Source: Dehalococcoidia bacterium (lineage in GTDB: Bacteria; Chloroflexota; Dehalococcoidia; DSTF01; WHTK01). From it: a DNA stretch of 64,000 nucleotides. A model generated the notes under the pieces. It was not told the DNA's origin, searched no databases, and saw only the letters and a program-made list of their open reading frames with translations. Positions 63,696-64,000 of this stretch are shown one piece after another. How positions within the stretch are numbered: the stretch's first letter is position 1; each line of letters begins with the position of its first letter. Both the position numbers and the translations under genes were made by a program. The DNA lies in assembly GCA_009377745.1 (NCBI GenBank), contig WHTK01000002.1:46771-110770 (forward strand), written 5' to 3'.

Positions 63696-63824
63696 TTGTA
63701 TGGCCTCTCCTAGTCCAGATATCTAAGTCTGATTCGACGGCCTAAGATTGACGCGACAGCGCATGACAGACATCGGGCAACTGACCTATATTCTTGGATC
63801 AGATTTTCCTCAGGCGGTTCAGCG

Positions 63825-64000
63825 ATGGTCGTATCCGAAGTCAAAGATGCGAGTTCTCTGCTTCAAGCAGGGCGATGGTCTGACGCGCGCTCGGCCTACG
63901 AGGATGCGCTTTCTAAAGAGATAACCGGAGAGGCCCTTTTCGGCCTGGCCGAAGCCCTCTGGTGGCTCGGCGACTTCCGGGCGAGCATTTCCTACTACCA
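63825..64000 (+). CDS. N-terminus of a TPR-type regulator (partial)
   Basis: 58 codons are seen: VSEVKDASSLLQAGRWSDAR, SAYEDALSKEITGEALFGLA, EALWWLGDFRASISYY. The pattern of a helical repeat ending in ALWWLGD is typical of the TPR region before LuxR-type DNA-binding or cyclase domains in Chloroflexota and actinobacteria. It is divergent from the flavin monooxygenase and may regulate it. The remainder is outside the window. Confidence 0.55.
   Translation, partial: MVVSEVKDASSLLQAGRWSDARSAYEDALSKEITGEALFGLAEALWWLGDFRASISYY

Overview
The window is a high-GC bacterial chromosome segment, probably from the phylum Chloroflexota (Dehalococcoidia-like or a related uncultured soil or groundwater lineage). 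This is inferred from gene content: several Rieske oxygenases and flavin monooxygenases dispersed among housekeeping genes, an FEA1-type iron lipoprotein, DUF402 and DUF6069 proteins, a two-Zn-ribbon protein, and the ffh-rpsP-khpA-rimM cluster. No rRNA is present, so the placement is tentative. There are no phage genes or CRISPR arrays. One complete insertion sequence, one tRNA and two families of short interspersed repeats are visible.

Layout. 1-6706 (minus): an apparent iron operon. A three-part fusion protein (membrane flippase-like, alkaline-phosphatase-superfamily phosphodiesterase, GT2 glycosyltransferase) precedes an FEA1-like lipoprotein, an Fbp-type iron-binding lipoprotein and a two-domain permease cut by the window edge. 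6878-15613: accessory metabolism, with a bicupin protein, VOC protein, sortilin-like propeller, Rieske oxygenase, VapBC-type toxin-antitoxin, RidA, two paralogues of an undescribed 80-residue protein (one with an ATA where the start codon should be), a frameshifted Gfo/Idh oxidoreductase and a DUF402 protein. 15962-28496: an exopolysaccharide locus made of two convergent operons. The plus operon has a phosphatase, Wzc-type tyrosine kinase, GDP-mannose 3,5-epimerase, GDP-L-fucose synthase-like SDR and methyltransferase. The minus operon has an initiating sugar transferase, nucleotide-sugar dehydrogenase, GT4, flippase, polymerase and sulfotransferase. Together they suggest a sulfated extracellular glycan.

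28760-40124: secreted proteins, a second Rieske oxygenase, a frameshifted RIO kinase behind an attenuator-like leader, an IS1595-family element with two passenger genes, MsrB, a GT-A-like protein, ComF, a MoaD-MoaE fusion, cell-wall amidase and D,D-carboxypeptidase, and tRNA-Arg(CCT). 40488-46899: a LigB-type dioxygenase, an SDR without the usual catalytic Tyr, the ffh-rpsP-khpA-rimM cluster, GNAT and VOC proteins. 47123-57888: a KimA-like potassium transporter, MFS permease, CysM, flavin hydroxylase, 2-hydroxyacid dehydrogenase homologue, carboxymuconolactone-decarboxylase-family protein, alpha/beta-hydrolase, and an endonuclease-phosphatase read in frame into a TRAM protein. 57970-64000: a structured leader with terminator in front of a heterodimeric ABC exporter, a secreted protein, an HsaA-like flavin monooxygenase, and the start of a TPR-type regulator.

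Four genes (13181, 31013, 45919, 59955) carry apparent frameshifts of one or two bases in otherwise intact proteins. Three lie in short homopolymer or dinucleotide runs. They may be assembly errors or young pseudogenes, and raw reads are needed to decide. Many genes could take part in oxidative attack on aromatic or other recalcitrant organics, but no complete pathway is present and substrates cannot be read from the sequence.
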